Below, piece after piece: positions 24,181 to 33,018 of a stretch of DNA of 64,000 nt. This DNA is from Actinomadura sp. K4S16 (GTDB lineage Bacteria; Actinomycetota; Actinomycetes; Streptosporangiales; Streptosporangiaceae). Numbering within the stretch: the first letter of the stretch is position 1; each line of letters begins with the position of its first letter. A program made the position numbers and the translations under genes. Under the pieces are notes generated by a model. The model saw nothing but the letters and a program-made list of their open reading frames with translations, searched no databases and was not told the origin of the DNA. Location of the stretch: contig NZ_BDDE01000025.1 in assembly GCF_008327685.1 (NCBI RefSeq), positions 62,001 to 126,000 of the forward strand. Direction: 5' to 3'.

Positions 24181-27114
24181 CTACTCGGAACGGTTCATCG
24201 CCGTCGCGACGCCGACCCGGGAGGGCACGCCGATCTTGGCGAAGACGCGGGACAGGTGGGTCTCGACCGTCCGGACGCTGAGGTACAGCCGCTCGGCGAT
24301 CTGCTGGTTGCTGTTGCCCTCCGCGACCAGCAGCGCGATCTCGTGCTCGCGCGGGGACAGCCCGAACGGCAGGTCCTTCCCGCCCCTGGCGGCCCTGGCG
24401 GGCGACCCGGCGGTGGGGACCCGGACGCCGAGCCGGCGCTGCTCGCGGACGACCTGCGCCAGCAGCCCCCTCATCCCGCACGCCTCGAAGACCTCCGCGG
24501 CGGCGCGCAGCCGGTCCCGGGCCCGGGCGCGGTCGCCGGCGGCGGCGTGCGCGAGCCCGGCGGCCAGTTCGGCCCGCCCCGCCTCGGGCCGCCGTCCCGC
24601 CTTGGCGAGCAGATCGGCGGCCTCCGCCGCCAGCGCCGCGGACCTCGCGGGGTCGGCGGCGCGGAGCGCGTGCGCGCGGGTCAGCCTGGCCAGGCCGGCG
24701 TCGCCGGTCAGCAGCGGGTCGGCGATCGCGTCGGCGATGTCGGCCCAGTTCGCGGCGTCGGCGGCGTCCTCCTGCGCGGCGCGGACCGACGCCAGCGCCT
24801 CCGCGCAGACCACCAGGGTGCTGAAGTCCAGGCCGAGGGTGCCGTCGCCGCAGGCGGCGACCAGCGCGGCGGCGCCCTCCTCCAGCCTTCCCTCGTTGAC
24901 CACCGCGATGGCGCGGGCGACGTGCGCCATGTGCGTCCACCACTCGCCCGATCCGGTGTCGTTGGCGACGGCCTCGTCCCCGGCGCGCAGCGCCCGCTCG
25001 TGGTCGCCCATCAGGGACGCGGTCAGGCACTGCTGGATCAGCCCGTAGGCCAGCACCTCCTGCGAGCGCAGGTCGCGGCCGACCGCGGTGGCCTCGTCGG
25101 CGACGGCGGCGGCCTCCTCCAGCCGCCCCAGCTGCGTCAGGACGCGCGACAGCCCGGACAGCATGTAGCCGAGGATGAACGTCTGCCCGGTCGTGCGGGT
25201 GATCGACACCAGCCGCTCGGCGTGCCGCAGCGCCTCGTCGTACATGCCGAGGAACGACTCGGCGAACACCAGCCAGGCGAAGCAGTCCAGGCAGTCGGCG
25301 AAGTCGTTGTCGGACGCCGCGGAGAACAGCCGGTCGGCGGTCTGGGCGCGCTCGATCGCCTCCGCGACCTCGCCGCGCCCGTAGGCGACCATCGGGCGCA
25401 TCGCCGCGACCGCCGCCGTCAGCCCGGGGGTCCACCCGGGGGCGCTGTCGGGGATGGTCTCCAGGATGGCGTGCGAGCCGCGGGTGTCGATCCGCTGGAT
25501 CCGGTCGGCGACGAGCCGGATCCGCAGCAGCACCGCCTCGGGGGTCTGCCGGTCGGTGATGCGGCGCAGCTCGTCCAGGACGAGGGCGCGGGCCTCGTGG
25601 ATCCGGCCGAGCTGCCGCTCCATGATCGCGCACATGTGCACGGTGCGGGCGCGGCGGACCGTGTCGTCGGCGGGCAGCAGCCGCAGCAGCGTGCGGGCGG
25701 TCTCGCGGCCCTCCTCGGCGTGGCCGCTGAACGCCTGCACCTGGGCCAGCTCGACCAGCAGCTCCACCCGGTCGGGGTAGGCGTCGTCGGCGGTGCCGGG
25801 CATCAGCTCCAGCGCGGCCTGCAACCAGTACGCCGCGGTGGCGGGCGCCTGCTGCGCGACGGCGCGGGCGGCCTCCACCAGCGTCCGGATGGCCTCGGCG
25901 TCGCCGAACCGCGCCGACCGCACCACGTGGTGGGCGCGCACGGCCGCCGGGGCGCCGAGGTCGGCCAGCCGCTCCGACACCCGCGAGTGCGCGGCGATCC
26001 GCCAGCCCGCCGCCGTCGAGGCGTAGGCGACGTGCCGCACCAGGGGATGCCGGAACCGGAACCGGCCGCCCGGCGCGGGACGCACCACGTCGTGGCCGGT
26101 CAGCACGTCCAGGGCGGTGAGCGCGGCGTCCCGCTCCATCTCCGCCGCGACCGACGCGAGCGCGGGCTCGAACACGTCCGCGGCCACCGCGGCGCCCTGC
26201 GCCATCAGCAGCGCCCGCGGCGGCAGCGCGCTCAGCTCGACCTGCAGCGCCGCCCGCACCGCGGGGGGCACCTCGGTCAGGTTCGCGACGCCCTTCTCCC
26301 ACTGCCGGTCCAGACCGGGGCCGGCCTGGGGCGCGGCCCCGCCCGCCATCTTGGCCAGCGCTTCGAGGTAGAAGGGGTTGCCGCCGCTGGCCTTGAACAA
26401 CGCCTCGCACCGCGCGTGGCCGACGTCCGGGCCGAGGAACTCGCGGACCTCGCTCTGGGAGAGCGGGTCGACCGTCACCCGCACGCCCTGCTGGCCCGCC
26501 GCGTCCACCAGCGCCGCCAGCCGCGGCGACGCCTGCGCCGGCCGGTAGGCGACCGCCAGCAGCACCCGGGCCCGGGGCGGATGCCGGACCAGGTGGTCCA
26601 GCAGCTCTATCGTCGCGTCGTCGGCCCAGTGCAGGTCGTCGAGGATCAGCACCAGCCCGGACGGCTCGGCCAGCGCCTCCAGCAGGTGCCGCACGGTGCG
26701 GTGCAGCTGGTAGCGCGCCACCCGCGACTCCGGCGAGGCGGCGGGCGGGTCGCCGGACAGGTCGGCGAGCGCGGGGAACACGGTGCCGAGCAGCCGCAGC
26801 GCGCCCGGCGGCAGGTCGAGGGCGTGCTCCTCGAGGCGGTCGTCGAGCGCGTCGACCACGGCGCCGAACGGCATCTCCTGCTCGAACTCGGCCGCGCGCC
26901 CGGCGACGTACGGCAGCTTGCGGGCGCTCGCGCCGTCGGCGAGCTCGTTCAGCAGCCGCGTCTTGCCGGCGCCGGGCTCGCCGACCAGCGCGACGAAGCC
27001 GTAGCCGTCCTCGACCGCGTCGAGAGCCCGGTCGATCCGCCGCAGCGCGTCCCGTCGCCCCACCAGCGGAGCATTGCCGGAACCTCCGGCGGCGCGGGCC
27101 GCACGACCCTCCAT
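24181..27114 (-). CDS. LAL-family LuxR-type transcriptional regulator (AAA ATPase + TPR-like + HTH)
   Basis: 977 residues. N-terminal AAA/NB-ARC-like ATPase with Walker A GEPGAGKT at 45-52 and Walker B LVLILDDLHWADD near 195. A long central region of about 450 residues is made of TPR-like helices (ATAAYWLQAALELMPGTADD and similar). The C-terminus is a LuxR helix-turn-helix (LSPREHEIALLVAEGNSNQQ, then IAERLYLSVRTVETHL). Such giant regulators respond to sugars (MalT) or drive secondary metabolism. Position beside the GMC/hydrolase operon and the rhamnose locus allows control of either. ATG 27114 is preferred over GTG 27120, which abuts GGGG. Confidence 0.9.
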   Translation of the reverse strand: MEGRAARAAGGSGNAPLVGRRDALRRIDRALDAVEDGYGFVALVGEPGAGKTRLLNELADGASARKLPYVAGRAAEFEQEMPFGAVVDALDDRLEEHALDLPPGALRLLGTVFPALADLSGDPPAASPESRVARYQLHRTVRHLLEALAEPSGLVLILDDLHWADDATIELLDHLVRHPPRARVLLAVAYRPAQASPRLAALVDAAGQQGVRVTVDPLSQSEVREFLGPDVGHARCEALFKASGGNPFYLEALAKMAGGAAPQAGPGLDRQWEKGVANLTEVPPAVRAALQVELSALPPRALLMAQGAAVAADVFEPALASVAAEMERDAALTALDVLTGHDVVRPAPGGRFRFRHPLVRHVAYASTAAGWRIAAHSRVSERLADLGAPAAVRAHHVVRSARFGDAEAIRTLVEAARAVAQQAPATAAYWLQAALELMPGTADDAYPDRVELLVELAQVQAFSGHAEEGRETARTLLRLLPADDTVRRARTVHMCAIMERQLGRIHEARALVLDELRRITDRQTPEAVLLRIRLVADRIQRIDTRGSHAILETIPDSAPGWTPGLTAAVAAMRPMVAYGRGEVAEAIERAQTADRLFSAASDNDFADCLDCFAWLVFAESFLGMYDEALRHAERLVSITRTTGQTFILGYMLSGLSRVLTQLGRLEEAAAVADEATAVGRDLRSQEVLAYGLIQQCLTASLMGDHERALRAGDEAVANDTGSGEWWTHMAHVARAIAVVNEGRLEEGAAALVAACGDGTLGLDFSTLVVCAEALASVRAAQEDAADAANWADIADAIADPLLTGDAGLARLTRAHALRAADPARSAALAAEAADLLAKAGRRPEAGRAELAAGLAHAAAGDRARARDRLRAAAEVFEACGMRGLLAQVVREQRRLGVRVPTAGSPARAARGGKDLPFGLSPREHEIALLVAEGNSNQQIAERLYLSVRTVETHLSRVFAKIGVPSRVGVATAMNRSE

Positions 27115-27218
27115 GTCCACACCCCAACAGCGACAGGCGGCCGAGACGCCGTGACCATGCTTCTTGTTGTGGTTCCTCTGAACGAGCGGGATTCACCCTA
27201 TCGGGTGGAACGTCAATA

Positions 27219-27241
27219 AGGCAGGACAACACACCCTGCCT
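27219..27241 (-). terminator. Hairpin after rhaB
   Basis: AGGCAGG (27219-27225) pairs with CCTGCCT (27235-27241) around nine bases. Read on the minus strand it is followed by TTATTG, a weak U-tract. It lies between the rhaB stop and the LuxR-type gene and probably ends the lutABC-rhaB transcript. The rest of the gap from 27115 to 27379 shows nothing else I can support. Confidence 0.5.
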
Positions 27242-27379
27242 GCGTCTGGTCCACTCGCGGCGGCGTCCTCCTGACCGTATGTACATAGCCATGAACGGCC
27301 CTCGCCCGCCCCATGTCAACCTCGGGAGGGTAAACCGTCCCGCGACCGTGACATCCCGCCGCCCGGACGACCCGCCGGG

Positions 27380-28825
27380 TCAGGACTCCAGGCCGAGGCG
27401 GACGGCGGCCTCCCGCCAGCGGGCCTCGTCGCCGGACGGCTCGTACCGGCAGAGGTCCTGGGTGGCGGCGACCAGGGCGCGGGCCTCGGCCAGGCCGGCG
27501 ACGACCCCGTGCGCACGCGCCTGGGTCAGGACGTTGCCGAGCGCCGTCGCCTCGACCGGCCCGGCCACGACCGGGAGGCCGCTGGCGTCGGCGGTCAGCC
27601 GGCACAGCAGGTCGTTGCGGCTGCCGCCGCCCACCAGGTGGACGACCTCGATCTCGCGCCCGGACAGCCGGGACGCCTGGCGGAGCGTGACGCGGTGCGC
27701 GAGGGCGAGGCTGTCCACGACGCAGCGGACGGTCTCGGCGCGCGTGGCCGGCTCGGGGAACCCGCGGCGGCGGCAGTGCGCGGCGATGCGGCCGGGCATG
27801 TCGCCGGGCGGCAGGAACTCCGGGTCGTCGGGGTCGATGAGCGAGCGCAGCCCCGGGAGCCGCGCGGCCTCGGCGAGCAGCGCGGGCAGGTCGGGGTTCC
27901 CCCAGGTCCGCAGGGACTCCTGGAGCAGCCACAGGCCCATCACGTTGCGCAGGTAGCGGACGGTCCCGTCGATGCCGCCCTCGTTGGTGAAGTTGGCCTT
28001 GCGGCTCTCCTCGGTCAGCACGGGGGCGTCCAGTTCCACGCCGACCAGCGACCAGGTGCCGCACGAGATGTAGCCGAACCGCTCGGTGGCGGCGGGCACG
28101 GCGGCGACCGCGGACGCGGTGTCGTGCGAGCCGACCGCCGTGACCTGGAGGGCGCCGTGGCCGGTCTCGGCCATCACGTCCGGGCGGAGGGTCCCGATGG
28201 CCGAGCCCGGCTCGCGGAGCGGCGGGAGGATCTTCGCGGGGAGGTCCAGCCTGTCCAGGAGGTCCCGCGACCAGGTGCCGTCGCGGACGTCCAGCAGGCC
28301 GGTCGTGGAGGCGTTGGTGCGCTCGGCGCCGGCCTCGCCCGTCAGCCAGTAGGCCAGCAGGTCCGGGACGAGCAGCAGCGTGGCGGCCCGGGACAGGTCG
28401 TCCGCCGCGAGCTGGTAGATCGTGTTGAACGGCAGGAACTGCAACCCCGACGTCCGGTAGAGGAGGTCGTCGCCCAGCTCGGTGCGGACCCGCTCCATCA
28501 CGCCGTCGGTGCGCGCGTCGCGGTAGTGGACGGGGTTGCCGAGCAGCCTGCCCTCCGCGTCGAGGAGCCCGTAGTCGACCGCCCACGAGTCGATGCCGAT
28601 CGACGCCAGCCCGGACGGCGCGGCGCGCAGGCCGTCCAGGACGTTGCCGTAGAGGCCGAGGATGTCCCAGTACAGGGTGCCGTTGACCCGGACGGGGCGG
28701 TTCGGGAAACGGCGGATCTCCTCCAGGGCGAGGGTGCCCGGACCGACGCGCCCGGCCATGACCCGCCCGCTGGACGCCCCGAGATCGACGGCCGCGAACG
28801 TCGCGGCGTTCATCGCTTCACTCAT
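27380..28825 (-). CDS. rhaB: Rhamnulokinase
   Basis: 481 residues of the FGGY carbohydrate-kinase family, close in length to E. coli RhaB. It phosphorylates L-rhamnulose at C1. Visible marks are the N-terminal phosphate loop AAVDLGASSGRVMAGRV, SIGIDSWAVDYGLLD, the sugar-binding YRDARTDG block, the nucleotide-binding SHDTASAVAAVP and ISCGTWSLVGVE (both RhaB-typical), and the C-terminal ATPase motif VHLVGGGSRNDLLCRLTAD. The ATG at 28825 overlaps the lutC stop (ATGA), so it is translationally coupled; ATG 28813 is an alternative. It is the last gene of the minus-strand operon and supplies the kinase missing from the plus-strand rha genes. Confidence 0.95.
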   Translation of the reverse strand: MSEAMNAATFAAVDLGASSGRVMAGRVGPGTLALEEIRRFPNRPVRVNGTLYWDILGLYGNVLDGLRAAPSGLASIGIDSWAVDYGLLDAEGRLLGNPVHYRDARTDGVMERVRTELGDDLLYRTSGLQFLPFNTIYQLAADDLSRAATLLLVPDLLAYWLTGEAGAERTNASTTGLLDVRDGTWSRDLLDRLDLPAKILPPLREPGSAIGTLRPDVMAETGHGALQVTAVGSHDTASAVAAVPAATERFGYISCGTWSLVGVELDAPVLTEESRKANFTNEGGIDGTVRYLRNVMGLWLLQESLRTWGNPDLPALLAEAARLPGLRSLIDPDDPEFLPPGDMPGRIAAHCRRRGFPEPATRAETVRCVVDSLALAHRVTLRQASRLSGREIEVVHLVGGGSRNDLLCRLTADASGLPVVAGPVEATALGNVLTQARAHGVVAGLAEARALVAATQDLCRYEPSGDEARWREAAVRLGLES

Positions 28826-29442
28826 TGGACGACCAAAACCTCCAAAGTCCTGGGCCCGTGCACGCCCTCGACGCGGGACAACTCGATGTCGCTCGTCGCG
28901 GACGGGCCCGACACGAACGTGAGCGGACGGCCCGGATCGAGCCGTTCGAGCGCCTCCGGCACGTCGGCGGCGACCTGGTCGGCGAGGACGACGATCAGGT
29001 GGTAGTCGGGCACGAGCGACAGGGCGCGCGGCCCCTGGGCGGCGCCGTGGTCCAGCACGATGGTCCCCGTCTCGGCGACCGCGGCCGCGCAGCCGGTGAC
29101 CGCCCCGGCGAGGCCGTCGAGCGAAGCGACCGACGGGTCGCGCACGAGCGCCGCGCCGGTCGCGGACGTCCACTCCGGCGGCAGGTCGGACGGGACCCCG
29201 TACGCGCCGGGGCGGGCGGCGAGCCGTTCGGCGACGGCCGCGGCGACCTCGGACGCGGCCACGCGCAGGACGTTCGCACGGTAGTCGGCGACCCGCTCGG
29301 CGAACAGGTCGAGGATCCCGTCCTCGTGGTGGCGGCGCAGGTAACCGCGGTCGATCCGCTCGTAGGAGGCCGCGACCTCGGCGGCGGGCCGGGTCGGCGC
29401 CGCCTTCTCGATCCGGCGCAGGATCTCCTCGCGCGCGTTCAC
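28822..29442 (-). CDS. lutC: L-lactate utilisation protein LutC
   Basis: 206 residues of the LUD (DUF162) family. N-terminal helix NAREEILRRIEKA, then TSATGAALVRDPSVASLDGL, VAETGTIVLDHGAAQGPRAL and VPDYHLIVVLADQV, ending SGPSATSDIELSRVEGVHGP, the conserved LutC/YkgG signature. LutC is the third subunit of the LutABC L-lactate:quinone-type dehydrogenase complex. The GTG start has GAGGAGGA upstream and overlaps the lutB stop as GTGA. Its place before rhaB ties lactate oxidation to rhamnose catabolism, because rhamnose breakdown by RhaEW yields L-lactate. Confidence 0.92.
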   Translation of the reverse strand: MNAREEILRRIEKAAPTRPAAEVAASYERIDRGYLRRHHEDGILDLFAERVADYRANVLRVAASEVAAAVAERLAARPGAYGVPSDLPPEWTSATGAALVRDPSVASLDGLAGAVTGCAAAVAETGTIVLDHGAAQGPRALSLVPDYHLIVVLADQVAADVPEALERLDPGRPLTFVSGPSATSDIELSRVEGVHGPRTLEVLVVQ

Positions 29443-30893
29443 CGGTCCTCCTCCTCGCGTCCGCCGCCGGTCCGGGCCCACCAGGCGCGGAACGACTCGG
29501 GCGGCGGCGCGGGCGCGTCCCGCGTCTCGGTCCACGCGCCCAGCGGCCCGGGCAGCCGCCGGATCCGGCCGCCGCGCGCCACGACGCGGCGGCTCGCGGA
29601 CGCGGCGCGCTGCGCGAGCGCGAGCCGGGTGGGGGAGCGCAGCGTCCACCCGGCCGCCGTCATCGCCACCCGCTCCAGCGGGTGGCGCGGCCCCTTCTCG
29701 ACGGCGCGGGCCCGCAGGTGCACGAGCACCTCCGGGATGTCGATGGCGACCGGGCACGCCTCGAAGCAGGCCCCGCACAGCGACGACGCGTACGGCAGCG
29801 ACGCGTCCACCTCCGACCCGATCCCTCTGATCTGCGGGGACAGGATCGCGCCGATCGGCCCGGGGTAGGGCGACCCGTAGGCGTGGCCGCCCGCGCGCTG
29901 GTAGACCGGGCACACGTTCAGGCACGCCGAGCAGCGGATGCAGCGCAGCGCCTGCCGGCCCACCTCGTCGGCCAGGGTGTCGGTGCGGCCGTTGTCCAGG
30001 AGGACGAGGTGGAAGTCGCGCGGGCCGTCGCCGGGGGAGACGCCCGTCCAGGTGGAGGTGTAGGGGTTCATCCGCTCGGCGGTGGACGAGCGGGGCAGCA
30101 GCTGCAGGAAGACCTCCAGGTCCCGCCAGCTCGGCACGATCTTCTCCACGCCCATCACCGAGATGAGCGTCTCCGGGAGCGTCAGGCACATCCGGCCGTT
30201 GCCCTCCGACTCCAGCACGACGAGCGTGCCGGTGTCGGCGACCGCGAAGTTCACCCCCGACACCCCGACCTTCGCCGACAGGAACTTGGCGCGCAGATGC
30301 CGCCGGGCCGCCTCGGCCAGCTCGGCGGGCGCGTCCGTCAGCCCCTCGGGCGCGTCGTCCATCGTGCGCAGGAAGATGTCGCGGATGTCGGACCGGTTGC
30401 GGTGGATGGCCGGGACGAGGATGTGCGACGGCCGGTCGTCGCCGAGCTGGACGATCAGCTCCGCCAGGTCGGTCTCGTAGGCGGTGATGCCCTCCTCGGC
30501 GAGGAACTCGTTGAGGCCGATCTCCTGCGTCGCCATCGACTTGACCTTGACGACCTCGGTCTCGCCGGTGGCCTTCACCAGGTCGGCGACGATCCGGTTG
30601 GCCTCCGCCGCGTCGCGCGCCCAGTGCACCGTCCCACCGGCCTCGGTGACCTTCTCCTCCAGCAGCGGCAGGTAGTGGCCGAGGTTCGCCAGGACGTGGT
30701 CCTTGATCTGCTTGCCGGCCTCGCGGAGCGCGTCCCAGTCGTCCAGCTCCGCCACCGCGGCGGCGCGCCGCCCCCGGATCGTGGTGGTGGCGTGCGCCAG
30801 GTTGCCGCGCAGCCGCGCGTCCCCCACCGCGCGCCGCGCCGCCTCCGGGAACGACGGCATACCTAGATAGGTCGGCATCGCCGGGGAGGTCAT
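29439..30893 (-). CDS. lutB: L-lactate utilisation iron-sulfur protein LutB
   Basis: 484 residues. The N-terminal LUD domain (about 60-290) has VKVKSMATQEIGLNEFLAEE and GVSGVNFAVADTGTLVVLES. Two 4Fe-4S motifs follow: CIRCSACLNVCP (Cys318, 321, 324, 328) and CGACFEACP (Cys373, 376, 380). The C-terminal helical tail has HPLERVAMTAAGWTLRSP and a Trp-rich end. LutB carries electrons in the LutABC lactate oxidase complex. ATGA overlap with lutA and GTGA overlap with lutC show one tightly coupled operon. Length and motif order are standard. Confidence 0.94.
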   Translation of the reverse strand: MTSPAMPTYLGMPSFPEAARRAVGDARLRGNLAHATTTIRGRRAAAVAELDDWDALREAGKQIKDHVLANLGHYLPLLEEKVTEAGGTVHWARDAAEANRIVADLVKATGETEVVKVKSMATQEIGLNEFLAEEGITAYETDLAELIVQLGDDRPSHILVPAIHRNRSDIRDIFLRTMDDAPEGLTDAPAELAEAARRHLRAKFLSAKVGVSGVNFAVADTGTLVVLESEGNGRMCLTLPETLISVMGVEKIVPSWRDLEVFLQLLPRSSTAERMNPYTSTWTGVSPGDGPRDFHLVLLDNGRTDTLADEVGRQALRCIRCSACLNVCPVYQRAGGHAYGSPYPGPIGAILSPQIRGIGSEVDASLPYASSLCGACFEACPVAIDIPEVLVHLRARAVEKGPRHPLERVAMTAAGWTLRSPTRLALAQRAASASRRVVARGGRIRRLPGPLGAWTETRDAPAPPPESFRAWWARTGGGREEEDR

Positions 30894-31603
30894 ACGGGGT
30901 CCTCCTCTGTGGAAGCGAGGATCTCGGCCAGGTGGACGGTGCGCACCCCGGCGCGGGTGCGGGTGAGCGCGCCGCCGATGTGCATCAGGCAGGAGTTGTC
31001 CGCCGCGCACAGCGCCTCGGCCCCGGTCGCGCGGACGGCGGTGACCTTGTCGGCGCACATCGCGGCCGACACCTCGGAGTTCTTCAGCGCGAACGTCCCG
31101 CCGAACCCGCAGCACTCCGCCGCGTCCGGGAGCTCGACCAGGTCGATGCCGCGGACCTCGCGCAGCAGCCGCAGCGGGCGGTCGCCGACGTGCAGCATCC
31201 GCAGCGAGTGGCACGTCGGGTGGTAGGTGACGCGGTGCGGGAAGTAGGCGCCGACGTCGGTGACGCCGAGGACGTCCACCAGGAACTCCGACAGCTCGTA
31301 CACGCGGGAGGCGACCCCGGCGGTGCGCGGCGCGAGCCTCGGGTGCCAGTCGCGGATCATCGCCGCGCAGGACGCGGACGGCGTCACCACCGCGTCGTAG
31401 GGCTCGAACGTCTCCGCGAACCCCTTCACCATCGGCAGCGCCTGCCGGCGGTAGCCGGTGTTGAGGTGCATCTGCCCGCAGCAGGTCTGCGATTCGGGGA
31501 ACTCGACGTCGTGGCCGAGGCGCCGCAGCAGCTTCACCACCGCCTTGCCCGTCCCCGGGAACATCGTGTCGTTGACGCAGGTGAGGAACAGCGCGACTTT
31601 CAT
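30890..31603 (-). CDS. lutA: L-lactate utilisation Cys-rich protein LutA
   Basis: 237 residues, the usual length for LutA/YkgE. It has two CCG domains: PESQTCCGQMHLNTGYRRQA (Cys41-Cys42-Gly43) and DAAECCGFGGTFALKN (Cys164-Cys165-Gly166), preceded by TYHPTCHSLRML. The paired Cys-Cys motifs bind an iron-sulfur cluster as in heterodisulfide reductase and GlpC/GlcF relatives. The start ATG at 31603 has AAGGG about nine bases upstream. It begins the lutABC-rhaB operon, but a strong hairpin (31618-31641) separates it from the lacI stop, so expression may partly depend on readthrough or on a promoter I cannot see. Confidence 0.94.
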   Translation of the reverse strand: MKVALFLTCVNDTMFPGTGKAVVKLLRRLGHDVEFPESQTCCGQMHLNTGYRRQALPMVKGFAETFEPYDAVVTPSASCAAMIRDWHPRLAPRTAGVASRVYELSEFLVDVLGVTDVGAYFPHRVTYHPTCHSLRMLHVGDRPLRLLREVRGIDLVELPDAAECCGFGGTFALKNSEVSAAMCADKVTAVRATGAEALCAADNSCLMHIGGALTRTRAGVRTVHLAEILASTEEDPV

Positions 31604-31617
31604 ACGTTCGCCCTTTC

Positions 31618-31641
31618 GGGGGGCGACCCCCAACGCCCCCC
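31618..31641 (-). terminator. 8-bp GC hairpin between the LacI gene and lutA
   Basis: GGGGGGCG (31618-31625) pairs exactly with CGCCCCCC (31634-31641), loop ACCCCCAA. It lies in the 50-base gap between the repressor stop (31654) and lutA start (31603). It could be a partial terminator or an mRNA-stabilising stem that sets the repressor and lut levels apart. Confidence 0.55.
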
Positions 31642-31653
31642 GGCTCGCTCCGC

Positions 31654-32760
31654 TCATTTGAGGTCTCCCAAGACCGACCGGCTCGACTCGCGGACGACGA
31701 GCTCGGGCTGGAACATGACCTGCTGGTGGGCGTGCCCGGCCGACCCGTCGCACTCCTCCAGCAGCAGCTCGGTCGCGATCCGGCCGAGCTGGTAGGTGGG
31801 CTGCCGCACCGAGCTGAGCGGGACGGCGGCCGCGGCCGAGAACTCGATGTCGTCGTACCCGATCAGCGCGACGTCACCCGGCACCTTGACCCCGGCCTGC
31901 AGCAGGACGCGCAGCACGCCGAGCGCGAGCAGGTCGTTCGCGCAGAAGATCGCGTCGGGCAGCGGGGGACCGGCCTCCAGCAGCCGCCGGGCCGCCTCCT
32001 GCCCGGACCGCGCGTTCATCGCCCCGACGGCGACCTCGCGCATGGCGTCGCGGCCGAGCCCGGCGGCGCGCAGCGCCCGCTGGGCGCCGGTGCGCCGGTC
32101 GGCGCACTGGCGCAGCACCGTCGGGCCGGTGACGAACGCCAGCGTCCGGGCGCCCGCGTCCAGCAGTTCGGCGACCGCGAGCTCGCCGCCCGCGACGTCG
32201 TCCACGGCGACCGAGCACTGGTTGGCGCGCGGCGTCGGATGGTCGAGCAGCACGACGGGGACGCCGCGCTCGCGCAGCTGGTCGGCCGCCTCGCCGTCGT
32301 CGCCGACCGGGGTCAGCAGGACGCCCCGGACCCGCTGCTCGGCGAACACCCGCAGGTTGCGCAGCTCCCGCTCCTCCGACTCGCTGGAGGAGGACAGGAT
32401 CACCGCGTAGCCGCGCTCGCTGGCGATGTCCTCCACGCCGCGCGCCACGTCGGTGAAGAACGGGTTGGCGAGGTCGAGGACCATCAGCCCGATCGTGCTG
32501 CTGTGCCCGGCGCGCAGCGTGGACGCCGAGCCGTTGCGCACGAAGCCGAGGGCGCGGATCGCCTCCTCGACGCGGATCCGGGTCGCCTCGGCGACCCGCT
32601 CGGGCCGGTTGAGCACGTTGGACACGGTGCCCGGAGACACCCCGGCGTGCGCCGCGACCTGCTTGATCCCGACCGTCCGGCCCGGCGGCGCGGAGCGGCC
32701 GGTCTGGTCTGCGCCCAATCTGTGTGCCCCCGAGTCGTCCGCTGGTGTGTCGCCGCTCAC
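31654..32760 (-). CDS. LacI-family repressor of the rhamnose locus
   Basis: 368 residues. The helix-turn-helix is GIKQVAAHAGVSPGTVSNVL at about 31-50 with hinge helix TLRAGHSSTIGLMVLDLANP following. The sugar-binding core is periplasmic-binding-protein-like (DAIFCANDLLALGVLRVLLQ, then ALIGYDDIEFSAAAAVPLSS). The N-terminal 30 residues before the HTH are longer than usual. The GTG at 32760 has no ribosome-binding site, so translation may be leaderless. It is divergent from the rhaTPQS operon, and AAAACGT-type palindromes lie before both. Actinobacterial rhamnose regulons are known to use LacI-type regulators, so L-rhamnose or L-rhamnulose is the likely inducer. Confidence 0.9.
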   Translation of the reverse strand: MSGDTPADDSGAHRLGADQTGRSAPPGRTVGIKQVAAHAGVSPGTVSNVLNRPERVAEATRIRVEEAIRALGFVRNGSASTLRAGHSSTIGLMVLDLANPFFTDVARGVEDIASERGYAVILSSSSESEERELRNLRVFAEQRVRGVLLTPVGDDGEAADQLRERGVPVVLLDHPTPRANQCSVAVDDVAGGELAVAELLDAGARTLAFVTGPTVLRQCADRRTGAQRALRAAGLGRDAMREVAVGAMNARSGQEAARRLLEAGPPLPDAIFCANDLLALGVLRVLLQAGVKVPGDVALIGYDDIEFSAAAAVPLSSVRQPTYQLGRIATELLLEECDGSAGHAHQQVMFQPELVVRESSRSVLGDLK

Positions 32761-32772
32761 TGTGAATCATCT

Positions 32773-32788
32773 GATTAAAACGTGTCAA
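32773..32788. promoter_or_regulatory. LacI operator-like site 1 (before the repressor gene)
   Basis: GATTAAAACGTGTCAA. On the minus strand it overlaps a TTGACA box (32788-32783) that could be the -35 of the repressor promoter. It shares the 9-mer TTAAAACGT with the site at 32964. Position implies autorepression. Confidence 0.6.
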
Positions 32789-32919
32789 CCCGAAACCGGG
32801 AACCGGGGCCGCCGAACCCGGTCGGCCGGTCCCGGCCGGAGCGACTTCGAAAACTCGCCCTGCCCTTGCGAGTACGGGCTTCTCGGCACGTCGGGCGGGG
32901 GCGGCCGGGATTTCACCCC

Positions 32920-32949
32920 TTGACGGGTGCTCCGGGTCACATCTAGCGT
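32920..32949 (+). promoter_or_regulatory. Candidate promoter of the rhaTPQS-rhaMI operon
   Basis: TTGACG at 32920-32925, 18-base spacer, TAGCGT at 32944-32949 (TANNNT form). The predicted transcription start, near 32956, lies just upstream of the palindrome at 32968-32977, so a bound repressor would block initiation or early elongation. Confidence 0.65.
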
Positions 32950-32963
32950 CCTCCGCAACATCT

Positions 32964-32979
32964 CGTTAAAACGTTTTTC
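32964..32979. promoter_or_regulatory. LacI operator-like site 2 (before rhaT)
   Basis: CGTTAAAACGTTTTTC, containing the perfect palindrome AAAACGTTTT at 32968-32977 with the central CG typical of LacI-family operators. It lies about 12 bases after the predicted transcription start and 40 bases before the rhaT start codon. Confidence 0.72.
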
Positions 32980-33018
32980 ATCTGTACGTCACAGACGTCC
33001 CCCGCGAGGAGGGCCGCG

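Noticed and set aside
24256..27219. Plus-strand open frame of about 987 codons opposite the LuxR-type regulator
   Set aside because: Composition is typical of an antisense mirror; the regulator has Walker motifs and a C-terminal HTH.
32968..32977. CRP/cAMP-type site before the rhamnose operon
   Set aside because: The AAAACGTTTT palindrome has the central CG of LacI operators, not TGTGA-N6-TCACA, and a LacI gene is adjacent.
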